64,000 bases of DNA from Cellulophaga sp. HaHaR_3_176 (GTDB lineage Bacteria; Bacteroidota; Bacteroidia; Flavobacteriales; Flavobacteriaceae): positions 1,941,001 to 2,005,000 of the forward strand of contig NZ_CP058990.1 in assembly GCF_019021925.1 (NCBI RefSeq), read 5' to 3'. A program made the position numbers and the translations under genes. Shown piece by piece: positions 46,333-55,910 of the stretch. A model generated the notes under the pieces. The model worked only from the letters and a program-made list of their open reading frames with translations. It had not been told where the DNA came from and searched no databases. How positions within the stretch are numbered: position 1 is the stretch's first letter; each line of letters begins with the position of its first letter.

Positions 46333-46749
46333 TTATTTTCTTTCTTGCAGGTAAGAAGTTATTTTTTCATTCAAGTCATCAGGACATCTCATTGGTTTAT
46401 TCTTTTTTGAATCTATAAATGCTAAAACGGTATGAGCTTCGATTAAAAGATCATTTTGTTCGTTATAAATTTTATAATTAAATTCTATCTTAACTGAAGG
46501 TGTTTTTTTCAATATTGTCTCTACAGTAATTAGATCATCATAAAGCGCTGATTTCTTATATTTAATAGACAAAGAAATGACCGGCAACATGATTCCGTTT
46601 TTCTCCATTTTTTTGTAAGAAAAACCTAACTTTCTTAGTAATTCAACTCTTCCCATTTCCAAGTATTGTGGGTAGTTACCATGATAAACCACTCCCATTT
46701 GATCAGTTTCTGCATATCGTACTCGAAAAGAAATTTTATTTAAATCCAT
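46333..46749 (-). CDS. Acyl-CoA thioesterase, hot-dog fold (YbgC/FadM-like)
   Basis: This is a 138-residue thioesterase. The motif RVRYAETDQMGVVYHGNYPQY carries the catalytic aspartate of the 4-hydroxybenzoyl-CoA thioesterase group. I take ATG 46749 as the start; the frame is open to 46830, but those 27 residues are not conserved-looking. It converges with yigZ, leaving 4 bp between the two stops. Confidence 0.9.
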   Translation of the reverse strand: MDLNKISFRVRYAETDQMGVVYHGNYPQYLEMGRVELLRKLGFSYKKMEKNGIMLPVISLSIKYKKSALYDDLITVETILKKTPSVKIEFNYKIYNEQNDLLIEAHTVLAFIDSKKNKPMRCPDDLNEKITSYLQERK

Positions 46750-46956
46750 ATTTATTAAAGTAAAAATTATATATTTAAAGGCTACTCTTTTTTGAGAGCC
46801 TAACATGGTGAAAAAAAAACAAAAATTCAATACTTAATGATTTTTTTTTTAGTTTTTTTGTTCACATATTTGCCATCGCAAAGAACATAAGTGTCAATTG
46901 CCAAAGTATCGAGAAAACCTATATTTAATAATCTTTATTTAAGCTTAAAATAAAAA

Positions 46957-48381
46957 ATGAGTGTTACTGCTATATCCGTATGGAGCAATTGTCTATCCTT
47001 TATCAAAGATAATATCCAACCGCAGGCATTCAAAACATGGTTTGAACCTATCAAACCAGTTAAATTATCTGAGAACGCATTAAGTATTCAAGTTCCTAGT
47101 AAATTTTTCTACGAATGGCTTGAAGAACATTATGTTAAACTTTTAAAGGTTTCACTTACAAAAGAATTAGGAGAAAGCGCCAAATTGGTTTACATAATAA
47201 AAATGGAAAACACATACGGTAATAGAGAACCTTTTACTGAAAAAATTCCTAGCTCAAATAGATCTACAGTTCCTGCACAAGAATTAGACGTTGCTGTAAA
47301 ATCAAAAAATCCTCAATTAAAAAATCCTTTCGTAATTCCTGGAATTAGAAATATAAAGATTGAATCGCAATTAAACCCGAATTACAATTTTGAAAATTTC
47401 TTAGAAGGAGATTCTAATAGATTAGCACGTTCAGCTGGTATGGCTGTTGCTAATAAACCTGGTGGAACATCTTTTAACCCACTCTTAATTTTTGGTGGTG
47501 TTGGTTTAGGAAAAACACATTTAGCTCATGCTATTGGTGTTGAAATAAAAGACAAATATCCTGAGCGTACTGTTCTTTATATTTCTGCTGAAAAATTTAC
47601 GCAACAATACATAGAGTCTGTAAAGAAAAACACAAGAAATGATTTTATTCATTTCTACCAATTAATAGATGTTTTAATCATTGATGATGTTCAGTTCCTT
47701 TCTGGAAAATCTGGAACTCAAGATGTATTCTTTCATATTTTCAATCATTTACATCAAAACGGAAAACAGGTTATCTTAACGTCAGATAAAGCACCTGTTG
47801 ATATGCAAGATATAGAACAAAGACTTTTATCTAGGTTTAAATGGGGATTATCTGCTGAATTGCAAAATCCTGATTACGAAACCAGAATATCTATTCTAAA
47901 AAATAAATTATATCGAGATGGGGTAGAAATGCCAAATGATATAATTGAATATGTAGCAAAACATATTAAAACTAATATTAGAGAACTAGAAGGTGCTATT
48001 ATATCTTTAATTGCACAATCATCTTTCAATAAAAAAGAGGTTACTTTAGATCTTGCTCAACAAGTTGTAGAAAAGTTTGTTAAAAATACGAAACGTGAAG
48101 TTTCTATTGATTACATACAAAAAGTAGTTTCTGATTACTTTGAAATGGACGTTGCTACTTTACAATCTAAAACAAGAAAGAGACATATCGTACAAGCAAG
48201 ACAATTAGCTATGTTTTTCGCTAAAAAGTTTACGAAAGCATCTTTAGCTAGTATTGGTTCTCAGATTGGAAAAAGAGATCACGCAACAGTTTTACATGCT
48301 TGTAAAACTGTAGATAACTTAGCTGAAACAGATAAACAGTTTCGCAAATACATAGATGACCTTACTAAAAAATTCTCTTAA
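46957..48381 (+). CDS. dnaA: Chromosomal replication initiator DnaA
   Basis: This is a 474-residue initiator. The N-terminal domain begins WSNCLSFIKDNIQPQAFKTW. The AAA+ domain has FGGVGLGKTHLAHAIG (Walker A) and LIIDDVQFLSGK (Walker B). Domain IV has the DnaA signature IGKRDHATVLHACKTVDNL. Length is typical. The 200-bp upstream region shows no TTATCCACA-type boxes, so the replication origin is probably not here. Confidence 0.98.
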   Translation: MSVTAISVWSNCLSFIKDNIQPQAFKTWFEPIKPVKLSENALSIQVPSKFFYEWLEEHYVKLLKVSLTKELGESAKLVYIIKMENTYGNREPFTEKIPSSNRSTVPAQELDVAVKSKNPQLKNPFVIPGIRNIKIESQLNPNYNFENFLEGDSNRLARSAGMAVANKPGGTSFNPLLIFGGVGLGKTHLAHAIGVEIKDKYPERTVLYISAEKFTQQYIESVKKNTRNDFIHFYQLIDVLIIDDVQFLSGKSGTQDVFFHIFNHLHQNGKQVILTSDKAPVDMQDIEQRLLSRFKWGLSAELQNPDYETRISILKNKLYRDGVEMPNDIIEYVAKHIKTNIRELEGAIISLIAQSSFNKKEVTLDLAQQVVEKFVKNTKREVSIDYIQKVVSDYFEMDVATLQSKTRKRHIVQARQLAMFFAKKFTKASLASIGSQIGKRDHATVLHACKTVDNLAETDKQFRKYIDDLTKKFS

Positions 48382-48389
48382 ATAATATT

Positions 48390-48854
48390 ATGAAGACTAA
48401 AATTCTAATGGTTTGCCTTGGTAACATATGCAGATCACCATTAGCTGAAGGTATTCTTAAAGACAAATTAAATTCTAAAGATTATTTTATAGATTCTGCA
48501 GGAACTGGAGGTTATCATATTGGTAATTTACCAGACCACAGATCTATAGCTGTTGCTAAAGAGCATGGTATAGATATTTTAGACCAACGTTGTCGAAAAT
48601 TTGATATTAAAGATTTTGAAACCTTCGATTATATTTATGTAATGGATTTAAATAACTATGCCGATATAGTTAAACTGACTGATAATAAAGCCTACCAAGA
48701 CAAGGTTACACTTTTACTACAAGAAACAACTCAAGACAAAAAGCAAGTGCCAGACCCATACCATGATGATAATGGATTTGAACACGTTTTTCAACTAATT
48801 GACGAAGCTTGTACTATTATTGCAAATAATTTTACTAAGTTTAAAGAAGATTAA
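48390..48854 (+). CDS. Low-molecular-weight protein-tyrosine phosphatase
   Basis: This is a 154-residue enzyme. The P-loop VCLGNICRSPLAEG (C-x5-R-S) is at residues 7-20, and the general acid is in VPDPYHDD near residue 125. It lies 8 bp after dnaA and 7 bp before the methylase gene, so it is part of the dnaA transcription unit. It dephosphorylates protein tyrosines, perhaps in capsule control. Confidence 0.94.
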   Translation: MKTKILMVCLGNICRSPLAEGILKDKLNSKDYFIDSAGTGGYHIGNLPDHRSIAVAKEHGIDILDQRCRKFDIKDFETFDYIYVMDLNNYADIVKLTDNKAYQDKVTLLLQETTQDKKQVPDPYHDDNGFEHVFQLIDEACTIIANNFTKFKED

Positions 48855-48861
48855 CCATTCT

Positions 48862-49578
48862 ATGAACAGTAATAAATTAGGTAAGTTATTTTTAATACCA
48901 ACAACATTAGGTGAAAATGAACCTTTAGAGGTTCTTCCTATTTCAATAAAAAGAACAATTGAAAACACCAATTACTTTATTGTTGAAAATGAGAAAACTG
49001 CTCGTCGATTTATAAAAAAAATAAGTTCAGGCAAATCACAATCTCAGTTAAATTTAGAATCTTTAAATAAGTTTACTGAACCTGAAATGATTCCTACTTT
49101 TTTACAACCTTGCTTAGATGGGCATGATGTGGGTATAATATCTGAAGCTGGTTGCCCAGGAATTGCAGATCCTGGTGCTGACGTTGTTCGCATAGCTCAC
49201 GAGAAGAATATCCAAGTAGTGCCTTTAGTTGGCCCTTCCTCTATTCTACTAGCTTTAATGTCTAGTGGTTTAAATGGACAAAATTTCGCGTTTAATGGCT
49301 ATCTACCTATAGAATCAGGAGAAAGAAAAGGGGCTATTAAAAGATTAGAAAAATTATCTAAAGACGCTAATCAATCTCAATTATTTATAGAAACACCATA
49401 CAGAAACGAAAAGTTATTCGCTGAGCTCTGCAAAACACTAAATCAATTTACTAAAGTTTGTGTAGCATGCGACATAACCTTACCTACAGAGTATATAAAA
49501 ACAAAAATGGTTAAAGATTGGTCTTCTGAAAACATAGACTTACACAAAAGACCAACAATATTTATCATACAAGCATAA
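48862..49578 (+). CDS. SAM-dependent methyltransferase, RsmI-like (tetrapyrrole methylase fold)
   Basis: This is a 238-residue protein starting at ATG 48862. It has LFLIPTTLGENEP, ISEAGCPGIADPGADVVRIA, VPLVGPSSILLALMSSGLNG and FIETPYRNEKLF, all typical of RsmI/tetrapyrrole methylases. It is shorter than RsmI and has no C-terminal domain, the usual form in Bacteroidota. The target is presumably 16S rRNA, but not certain. Confidence 0.88.
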   Translation: MNSNKLGKLFLIPTTLGENEPLEVLPISIKRTIENTNYFIVENEKTARRFIKKISSGKSQSQLNLESLNKFTEPEMIPTFLQPCLDGHDVGIISEAGCPGIADPGADVVRIAHEKNIQVVPLVGPSSILLALMSSGLNGQNFAFNGYLPIESGERKGAIKRLEKLSKDANQSQLFIETPYRNEKLFAELCKTLNQFTKVCVACDITLPTEYIKTKMVKDWSSENIDLHKRPTIFIIQA

Positions 49579-49611
49579 AAAAGCCTCACATTATTTGTGA
49601 GGCTTTTTTTT
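49577..49611. terminator. Terminator after the RsmI-like gene
   Basis: AAAAAAGCCTCACA pairs with TGTGAGGCTTTTTTTT, a strong hairpin with a long T-run. The opposite A-run may serve the convergent transglycosylase gene. Confidence 0.85.
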
Positions 49612-49622
49612 AAACTAATACT

Positions 49623-50252
49623 CTAAATTCTAGCATTCTTTTTTGGAACTACAATCGAAAGATCATAACCAGAGAACAATTTCATGTAACGACTTATTGT
49701 CGTTCCATAATCATCGCTCACATCATTTAAACCTCCAGAACGTAAAAATTTCTTAACATTCCCCGGACCTGCTAAATGTGCTGCGGCAATAATACCTGAC
49801 TCTGTAATATGAGAGTTCCCAACTTTAAAACCAGAATACCTTTTAATATCCTTTCTTAATATCCACATATTACGAGAAATATTGCTTTTAAAAGCTCTTT
49901 CTTGTAATTGCGGATTTCTTAAAAAATAATCAGCATTATAAATACCAACTAATTCTAAGGTACCAATTCCGAATTGATACTTTCCTAAATACCCCAAGGT
50001 ATTTACAACTCCATATCTACCCTGCGATTCTTTAAAGCCAATAGCTTCTTTAAAACCAATATACGAACTACCAACAAAAGGTGGTAACTCAACAGGGTAC
50101 TCATTTATAGTTTCGTCTTTGGGAAACGATACTAAAGTAGGTTCTTTTACTCTTAAAAAATCAGGAACACTTTTTTCTGTGTTTTTAAATCCATAACTAC
50201 CTAAGGTAAAAATCACGATAAGAGGACAACTTACGTTTATCCACTTTCTCAT
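49623..50252 (-). CDS. Exported lytic-transglycosylase-like protein
   Basis: This is a 209-residue protein with an N-terminal hydrophobic leader (WINVSCPLIVIFTLGSYGF). The core FKEAIGFKESQGRYGVVNTL has a candidate catalytic glutamate (KESQGRY), and GYLGKYQFGIGTLE and AAAHLAGPGNVKKFL follow, as in goose-lysozyme-like peptidoglycan lyases. It probably cleaves peptidoglycan in the periplasm. It lies 147 bp downstream of mltG in the same direction. Confidence 0.75.
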   Translation of the reverse strand: MRKWINVSCPLIVIFTLGSYGFKNTEKSVPDFLRVKEPTLVSFPKDETINEYPVELPPFVGSSYIGFKEAIGFKESQGRYGVVNTLGYLGKYQFGIGTLELVGIYNADYFLRNPQLQERAFKSNISRNMWILRKDIKRYSGFKVGNSHITESGIIAAAHLAGPGNVKKFLRSGGLNDVSDDYGTTISRYMKLFSGYDLSIVVPKKNARI

Positions 50253-50399
50253 ACATTTAATTTCTTAAGACTTACGACTAAAAAATAGCTTGCTTAAATT
50301 ATCGGGACAAAGGTAGCCCTGATAAAAAGACTATAATGTTGGGAAAGTCTTAAAATTTCCGTTTTTTAGATAAAGTGAAGTTAAAATCAGGTTATTTAA

Positions 50400-51443
50400 C
50401 TACCGGCTTATCTTCTTACTATTTATCCAACGGATGTACTGTTCTTTATTTCGGTTGTGTTGCGATAAGGTTTTTGCAAACTTATGATACCCAAAATTTT
50501 CAACATTTGCTACAAAATAGTAGTAACCATGTTTTTCTGAATTTAGCACCGCATCAATAGCTGTAATATCTGGCATTGCAATTGGTCCTGGAGGCAAACC
50601 ACCGTATTTATAAGTATTATAAGGAGAGTCTAATTCTAAATCTCTATACAAAACTCTTTTAATAACTTGATTAAAATCTCCAGTATGGAGCTTTAAAGCA
50701 TAAATTACTGTTGGATCTGCTTGCAACAAAATACCATCTCTTAATCTGTTTAAATAAACACCCGCTACTCTTGGTCGCTCATCTACTTTAGCTGTTTCTT
50801 TATGCACAACTGATGCTAAAGTAGAAACTTCGATAGGGGTTAAATTCAGTACTTTTGCTTTCTCTAATCTCTTTTCATTCCAAAACCTGTGATATTCTTT
50901 AAGCATTTTAGCCCTGAAGGTTTCTGCTGAAGTATTCCAGTAAAAATCATAACTATTAGGAATATACATTGCAAGTTTAGAGTTTCCATCAAATCCATTT
51001 TTTTTTAAAAAGTCAGAATCGTTAAACGCTTCTAGCAGAGAAACACTATCTGCTTCAATCTGTGAAGCTATTCTACCAGCCAAATCGTTTATAGTTTCTT
51101 GATTATTAAAAGCTAATTTTATTGTAATATTCTTACTTCGTATAGCATTAATAATTTCATAATTATTCATTCCCTTTTTAATAACATACTTTCCTCCTTT
51201 TATATTAGAGCTATAACCTCTTCTTTCTGCTGCTGCTGCGAATGAATCTATATCATCTAACAAAGGAGTTAAAGTAGTTTTCACCTCTTCAAAATCAGCA
51301 TCCGAAGGAATAAAAACAAATGCCTGTTCATTATTAAATATAGTGTTAGGTGTAAAAAATGCACCATAAACCTTGTATGCAAATATTCCACAAATAACCA
51401 AACCAATAGCCGAAACGGCTAAAACAATCTTTTTTAAATACAT
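50400..51443 (-). CDS. mltG: Endolytic transglycosylase MltG
   Basis: This is a 347-residue single-pass membrane enzyme that cuts nascent glycan strands. It has an N-terminal helix (VLAVSAIGLVICGIFAYKVYG), a LysM-like region, the active-site glutamate in TLASVVHKETAKVDERPRVA, GVYLNRLRDGILLQADPTV, and LPPGPIAMPDITAIDAVLN. Its start shares one base with the acetyltransferase stop. Confidence 0.95.
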   Translation of the reverse strand: MYLKKIVLAVSAIGLVICGIFAYKVYGAFFTPNTIFNNEQAFVFIPSDADFEEVKTTLTPLLDDIDSFAAAAERRGYSSNIKGGKYVIKKGMNNYEIINAIRSKNITIKLAFNNQETINDLAGRIASQIEADSVSLLEAFNDSDFLKKNGFDGNSKLAMYIPNSYDFYWNTSAETFRAKMLKEYHRFWNEKRLEKAKVLNLTPIEVSTLASVVHKETAKVDERPRVAGVYLNRLRDGILLQADPTVIYALKLHTGDFNQVIKRVLYRDLELDSPYNTYKYGGLPPGPIAMPDITAIDAVLNSEKHGYYYFVANVENFGYHKFAKTLSQHNRNKEQYIRWINSKKISR

Positions 51444-51967
51444 TAATCTAATACTTTTTGATAAAAAATTTCATTTTTAAATTTCCCATTGGTACGAATC
51501 CAATCTTTTTTTATTCCAATTTGCTCAAAGCCTAGCTTACTAAATAAATGAACGCTTGCTACATTATCTTCTAAAATAGAACAATAAAGTTGATGAAGCT
51601 CTAATGTTACTTTTGAATACCCACATAATAACTCAAGAGCCTCTGTACCGTAACCTTTATTTTTATTATTATCTGCTAAAATTATGATTCCTACTCCTGC
51701 TCTTTTGTTTTTAGGGTCAAAATCAAATAAATCTATCAAACCAATTACATTATCATCTAAATCACAAACACACAAACGAAGCTGCTTAACTTCATAAATA
51801 TCTCTGTACGAATTATCTAAATATAATTGCAGTGTTAGCCTAGAATATGGAGCTGTGGTACCACTAATTTCCCAAACATCTGTATTATTTTCTAATTGAT
51901 ATAGAAAATCTAAATCACTTTGCTCAAGAGCTCTCAAATATATATGTTGTCCTTTAAGGCTAAACAT
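51443..51967 (-). CDS. GNAT-family N-acetyltransferase (RimJ/RimL-like)
   Basis: This is a 174-residue acetyltransferase. It starts QHIYLRALEQSDLDFLYQLE and has ADNNKNKGYGTEALELL as acetyl-CoA loop and LEDNVASVHLFSKLGFEQIG. The sequence resembles RimJ or SpeG-type enzymes. It lies between dapF (8-bp overlap) and mltG (1-bp overlap) in a tight operon. Confidence 0.88.
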   Translation of the reverse strand: MFSLKGQHIYLRALEQSDLDFLYQLENNTDVWEISGTTAPYSRLTLQLYLDNSYRDIYEVKQLRLCVCDLDDNVIGLIDLFDFDPKNKRAGVGIIILADNNKNKGYGTEALELLCGYSKVTLELHQLYCSILEDNVASVHLFSKLGFEQIGIKKDWIRTNGKFKNEIFYQKVLD

Positions 51968-52736
51968 TTATCTCTCCTTTAAATACAAATTTTGCAGGCC
52001 CCGTTAAAAAAACATTTGAATAGATGTTATCTGATACATCAAATTTAATTTCTAGTTTTCCACCTTCAGCTTCAATTTGTATTGTATTTGCTTTTGTTTT
52101 CCCTGTTTTATGCATCGCTATAGCTACAGCTGTAACACCTGTACCACATGACAATGTTTCATCTTCAACGCCTCTTTCATAAGTTCTAACCTTAAAACTA
52201 GCATCCGTTATAGGTTCAACAAAATTTATATTACTTCCCTTTTCACCATATAAACCATAACGAAGCTTTGCCCCTTCTTCTTTTACTTTAAGGTTTTCTA
52301 TATTTTCAACTAATTGCACATGATGAGGAGAACCTGTATCTAAAAAAGTAGCATTAGGCTTTAATTTCACCTCATTAACATCTTTCATTTGCAAACTTAC
52401 AATGTCTTCTTTTATCGTTGCGAAATGCAAACCATCGACTGCATTAAAAGTTGTCGATTCTTTTATAACCCCTAAATGTTCAGCAAAAGCAACTAGGCAA
52501 CGACCTCCGTTACCACACATACTGCTTTCATTACCATCAGAATTAAAGTAAACCATTTTAAAATCGACACCTTCTTCATTTTCTAATAATATAAGTCCAT
52601 CTGCACCTATGCCAAATTTTCTGTCACATAAAAAAGCAACTAGTTTGGTATTATTTTTGTCAAATTCACCTTGTCGGTTATCGATCATTACAAAATCGTT
52701 ACCTGTTCCTTGAAATTTATAAAAAGTATGTGTCAT
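51960..52736 (-). CDS. dapF: Diaminopimelate epimerase
   Basis: This is a 258-residue enzyme that makes meso-diaminopimelate for peptidoglycan and lysine. Both catalytic cysteines are visible: SSMCGNGGRCLVAFA and ETLSCGTGVTAVAIAM. The N-terminus FYKFQGTGNDFVMIDNRQG is typical. A TACCTTTG promoter element lies at the complement of 52754-52761. It is the first gene of the dapF - GNAT - mltG operon. Confidence 0.96.
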   Translation of the reverse strand: MTHTFYKFQGTGNDFVMIDNRQGEFDKNNTKLVAFLCDRKFGIGADGLILLENEEGVDFKMVYFNSDGNESSMCGNGGRCLVAFAEHLGVIKESTTFNAVDGLHFATIKEDIVSLQMKDVNEVKLKPNATFLDTGSPHHVQLVENIENLKVKEEGAKLRYGLYGEKGSNINFVEPITDASFKVRTYERGVEDETLSCGTGVTAVAIAMHKTGKTKANTIQIEAEGGKLEIKFDVSDNIYSNVFLTGPAKFVFKGEINV

Positions 52737-52866
52737 TCTATTCTGTTATATTACAAAGGTAGTATTTTATTAAGGGAATTTTAGCAGTTAAAAAGACGTT
52801 AAACAAATCATTCTCTCATGTAAAACTGTTAATTTTACATAAGAATAGTTAAAATGTAAATTGATT

Positions 52867-54261
52867 ATGAAGAAAATTGCAAATTTATTATTGGTTTCTG
52901 TATTAACAGCTGTAATTACACTTGGGGCTTATAAAATGTTTTTTGAACAACATTCTTATGTTTTTACTGAAAATGCGAATACTCCTTTTGCTCAAGTAAA
53001 TTATACACCAACATCTGCTAAAGGAGCAGGTATTAATGAAGTAGATTTTACATCTGCTGCTGAAAACACGGTAAACGCTGTTGTTCACGTTAAAAACCTA
53101 TCTATTAATGATGCCCCTCAAAACTTAATGGAATTTTTATATGGTTATGAAACGGAAGCGAAACCGCAAATTAAAGGAGCTGGTTCTGGTGTAATTATCT
53201 CACCTGATGGATACATCGTTACTAATAACCATGTAATTGATGGAGCTTCTCAACTACAAGTAACTTTAAATAATAACAAAACATATCAAGCTAATCTAAT
53301 AGGTACTGACCCTAATTCTGATATTGCTCTTATAAAAATTGATACAGATAATAAATTACCATATTTAGCATTTGGTGATTCTGATAATGCAAAAATTGGG
53401 GAATGGGTATTAGCCGTAGGTAATCCTTTTAATTTAACGTCTACAGTAACTGCTGGTATTGTGAGTGCAAAAGCAAGGTCTTTGGGGAGAATTGATCAAT
53501 CTTTTATACAAACAGATGCAGCAGTAAACCCAGGTAATAGCGGTGGTGCTTTAGTTAATACTAACGGAGATTTAATTGGTATTAATACTGCTATAACATC
53601 ACAAACAGGTTCTTACGTAGGGTACTCCTTTGCTGTACCGAGTAACATTGCTAAAAAAATAGTTGATGATATTCTAGAATATGGCAATGTTCAAAAAGGT
53701 ATTTTAGGTATTGTTGCTGTTCGTTTAGACACTCCATATGCCATAAAAAAAGGAATAGATAGTATTGATGGTGTTTATGTTGATGATATTTCTGAAGATT
53801 CTGGCGCTTATGATGCTGGAATAAAATCAGGAGATATTATAAAAAAACTAGATGAAATCGCAATTCATAAATATCCTGACTTAACTGGTTATTTATCAAC
53901 AAAAGGACCTGGTGATGAAATACTGGTTACTTTAGACAGAGATGGAGAATCTATAGAAATACCTGTTACATTAAAAGAAAGACAGTCTATCGTTTTACCT
54001 ATTATGGACTTAGAAGTAAAAAACTTAAGTGAAAAAGATCGTAAAGAATTTAAAACTAAAAAAGGCGTAAAAATTATTGGTGTTTCTGAAAGATACCAAG
54101 GTTACGGTTTAGATGGTAAAGTTTTACTTTCTGTTGGTGATGAAGAAATAAACGATATTAAAGATGCTAAGGTTTTATTTGGCAAAATATCGAGATATAG
54201 AAATACAAGTATTAACATGCTTAATAAAAAAGGAGAAAAAGAACGTATAATTCTTCAATAA
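52867..54261 (+). CDS. HtrA/DegP-type serine protease with two PDZ domains
   Basis: This is a 464-residue periplasmic protease starting at ATG 52867. It has an N-terminal membrane or signal segment (LLLVSVLTAVITLGAYKMFF). The catalytic triad is visible: histidine in IVTNNHVIDGA, aspartate in DPNSDIALIKID, and serine in AVNPGNSGGALVN. The two PDZ domains follow (GVYVDDISEDSGAYDAGIKS; then a degenerate one near residues 390-460). It removes or refolds damaged envelope proteins. Divergent from dapF. Confidence 0.93.
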   Translation: MKKIANLLLVSVLTAVITLGAYKMFFEQHSYVFTENANTPFAQVNYTPTSAKGAGINEVDFTSAAENTVNAVVHVKNLSINDAPQNLMEFLYGYETEAKPQIKGAGSGVIISPDGYIVTNNHVIDGASQLQVTLNNNKTYQANLIGTDPNSDIALIKIDTDNKLPYLAFGDSDNAKIGEWVLAVGNPFNLTSTVTAGIVSAKARSLGRIDQSFIQTDAAVNPGNSGGALVNTNGDLIGINTAITSQTGSYVGYSFAVPSNIAKKIVDDILEYGNVQKGILGIVAVRLDTPYAIKKGIDSIDGVYVDDISEDSGAYDAGIKSGDIIKKLDEIAIHKYPDLTGYLSTKGPGDEILVTLDRDGESIEIPVTLKERQSIVLPIMDLEVKNLSEKDRKEFKTKKGVKIIGVSERYQGYGLDGKVLLSVGDEEINDIKDAKVLFGKISRYRNTSINMLNKKGEKERIILQ

Positions 54262-54280
54262 GAAATTCATTGAAAAACTA

Positions 54281-54305
54281 AATGCTCCTTCATGGAGCAT
54301 TTTTT
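54281..54305 (+). terminator. Terminator after the HtrA gene
   Basis: AATGCTCC pairs with GGAGCATT around TTCAT, and a T-run follows. Confidence 0.75.
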
Positions 54306-54315
54306 ATACAAAAAA

Positions 54316-54348
54316 TTGTTACGAAAACGTTTGAAATATCTATTTTTG
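54316..54348 (+). promoter_or_regulatory. gap promoter with AAACGTTTG operator-like site
   Basis: TTG (54316-54318) and TATTTTTG (54341-54348), 22 bp apart, match the Bacteroidota -33/-7 promoter. AAACGTTTG (54325-54333) lies between them, in a position where a bound repressor would block RNA polymerase. The same 9-mer is next to the sugar kinase start (39309-39317). Confidence 0.55.
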
Positions 54349-54384
54349 TGCGAAATTCTAAAAAAATATACAAATTTTTAAGAA

Positions 54385-55833
54385 ATGAGCAATATTACAT
54401 CTTACGAAAAAGAACTTGCTTTTCAAGCAGACAGACGAAAAGCTACAATAGAGTTTATTAAAATCATTAGCGATTTATGGTATGATAGATCAATAGAGAT
54501 TGTTTTGTTCAAAAATCAAGTAATAGATAAAAATGTAAGTGACGTTATCAACTTACATCAATATGCTGGAGAATTTGTACAAAAACCAATATCTATTTTT
54601 GATTCTGTAGAAATACTTAGAGCAATAAATGATATGATGTTGCCTCCTTCTAAATTAGATATAGGTAAGCTAACCTACGAATACCATTCAGAAAATGAAA
54701 ACGAAGAAGATGTAAAGGCATTTGTTTTTAACAAACTTAAAGGAGCTGATGGTGCTCAAGAAATTATCCCTAAAGATGTTGTTTTATACGGTTTTGGAAG
54801 AATTGGCCGCCTTGTTGCAAGAGAGTTAATGTCTAAAACAGGAAAAGGTAGTCAAATGCGCTTGAGAGCTATTGTTGTTAGAGGTGAAGCTACTTTTGAG
54901 GTTTTAGAAAAAAGAGCAAGCCTACTTAGAACAGATTCTATACATGGCGAATTTAAAGGTACTGTAGATGTAGATGCTGAAAATAAAGCACTTATTATAA
55001 ATGGCACAACAGTACATATTATAAATGCAAAACAACCCGAAGATATTGATTATACTATATATGGCATATTTAATGCCTTGATAATAGATAATACAGGCGC
55101 CTTTAGAGATAAAGAAGCTTTATCTAGACATTTAAAAGCTAAAGGGGCTTCAAGAGTTTTATTAACTGCCCCAGGTAAAGGGATACCAAACATAGTACAC
55201 GGTGTAAACCATAAAGAGTTTGATTCTAAAGAACATAAGATTTTTTCTGCAGCGTCATGTACAACTAATGCCATTACCCCTATTTTAAAAGTAATTGAAG
55301 ACTCATTAGGTGTTGTTAAAGGACACATAGAAACTATACATGCTTTTACTAATGACCAAAACCTAGTAGATAATATGCACAGCAAATACCGCCGAGGTAG
55401 AGCCGCTACTTTAAATATGGTTATTACAGAAACAGGAGCAGGAAAAGCAGTTACAAAAGCGCTACCTAATTTAGAAGGTAAATTAACTTCCAATGCAATT
55501 AGAGTACCGGTACCTAATGGATCTTTAGCTATTTTAAATCTAGATGTGAATTTAAAAACATCAAAAGAGAGTATAAATACAATTATGAAAAAATATGCAT
55601 TACAAGGTGACTTAGTAGAGCAAATAAAATATTCTTTAAATAATGAGCTAGTATCTTCAGATATTGTGGGAACATCTGCTCCATCTATATATGATAGCAA
55701 AGCTACATTAGTTTCAGAAGACGGAAAAAGTATAGTTTTATATATTTGGTATGATAATGAATATGGTTATTCTCACCAAGTAATTAGGCTTGCAAAGTAT
55801 ATTTCTAAGGTAAGAAGGTTTACTTATTATTAA
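54385..55833 (+). CDS. gap: Glyceraldehyde-3-phosphate dehydrogenase, long form
   Basis: This is a 482-residue GAPDH. The usual 330-residue enzyme starts only at about residue 130 (VVLYGFGRIGRLVARELM). The catalytic cysteine is in SAASCTTNAITPIL, and the C-terminus has WYDNEYGYSHQVIRL. The first 125 residues (for example LAFQADRRKATIEFIKIISD) form an extension of unknown role that is seen in some bacterial GAPDHs. It is cytoplasmic, acting in glycolysis or gluconeogenesis. It has its own promoter. Confidence 0.93.
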   Translation: MSNITSYEKELAFQADRRKATIEFIKIISDLWYDRSIEIVLFKNQVIDKNVSDVINLHQYAGEFVQKPISIFDSVEILRAINDMMLPPSKLDIGKLTYEYHSENENEEDVKAFVFNKLKGADGAQEIIPKDVVLYGFGRIGRLVARELMSKTGKGSQMRLRAIVVRGEATFEVLEKRASLLRTDSIHGEFKGTVDVDAENKALIINGTTVHIINAKQPEDIDYTIYGIFNALIIDNTGAFRDKEALSRHLKAKGASRVLLTAPGKGIPNIVHGVNHKEFDSKEHKIFSAASCTTNAITPILKVIEDSLGVVKGHIETIHAFTNDQNLVDNMHSKYRRGRAATLNMVITETGAGKAVTKALPNLEGKLTSNAIRVPVPNGSLAILNLDVNLKTSKESINTIMKKYALQGDLVEQIKYSLNNELVSSDIVGTSAPSIYDSKATLVSEDGKSIVLYIWYDNEYGYSHQVIRLAKYISKVRRFTYY

Positions 55834-55910
55834 TTTTTTTCCCTATCTAATATTATTGAAGTAATTTAGCGCTTCTCTAATACTAGATATTAATAAAAAG
55901 AACATATTAA

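Noticed and set aside
46750..46956. Replication origin next to dnaA
   Set aside because: No cluster of TTATCCACA-like DnaA boxes or AT-rich repeat array is seen in the upstream region.
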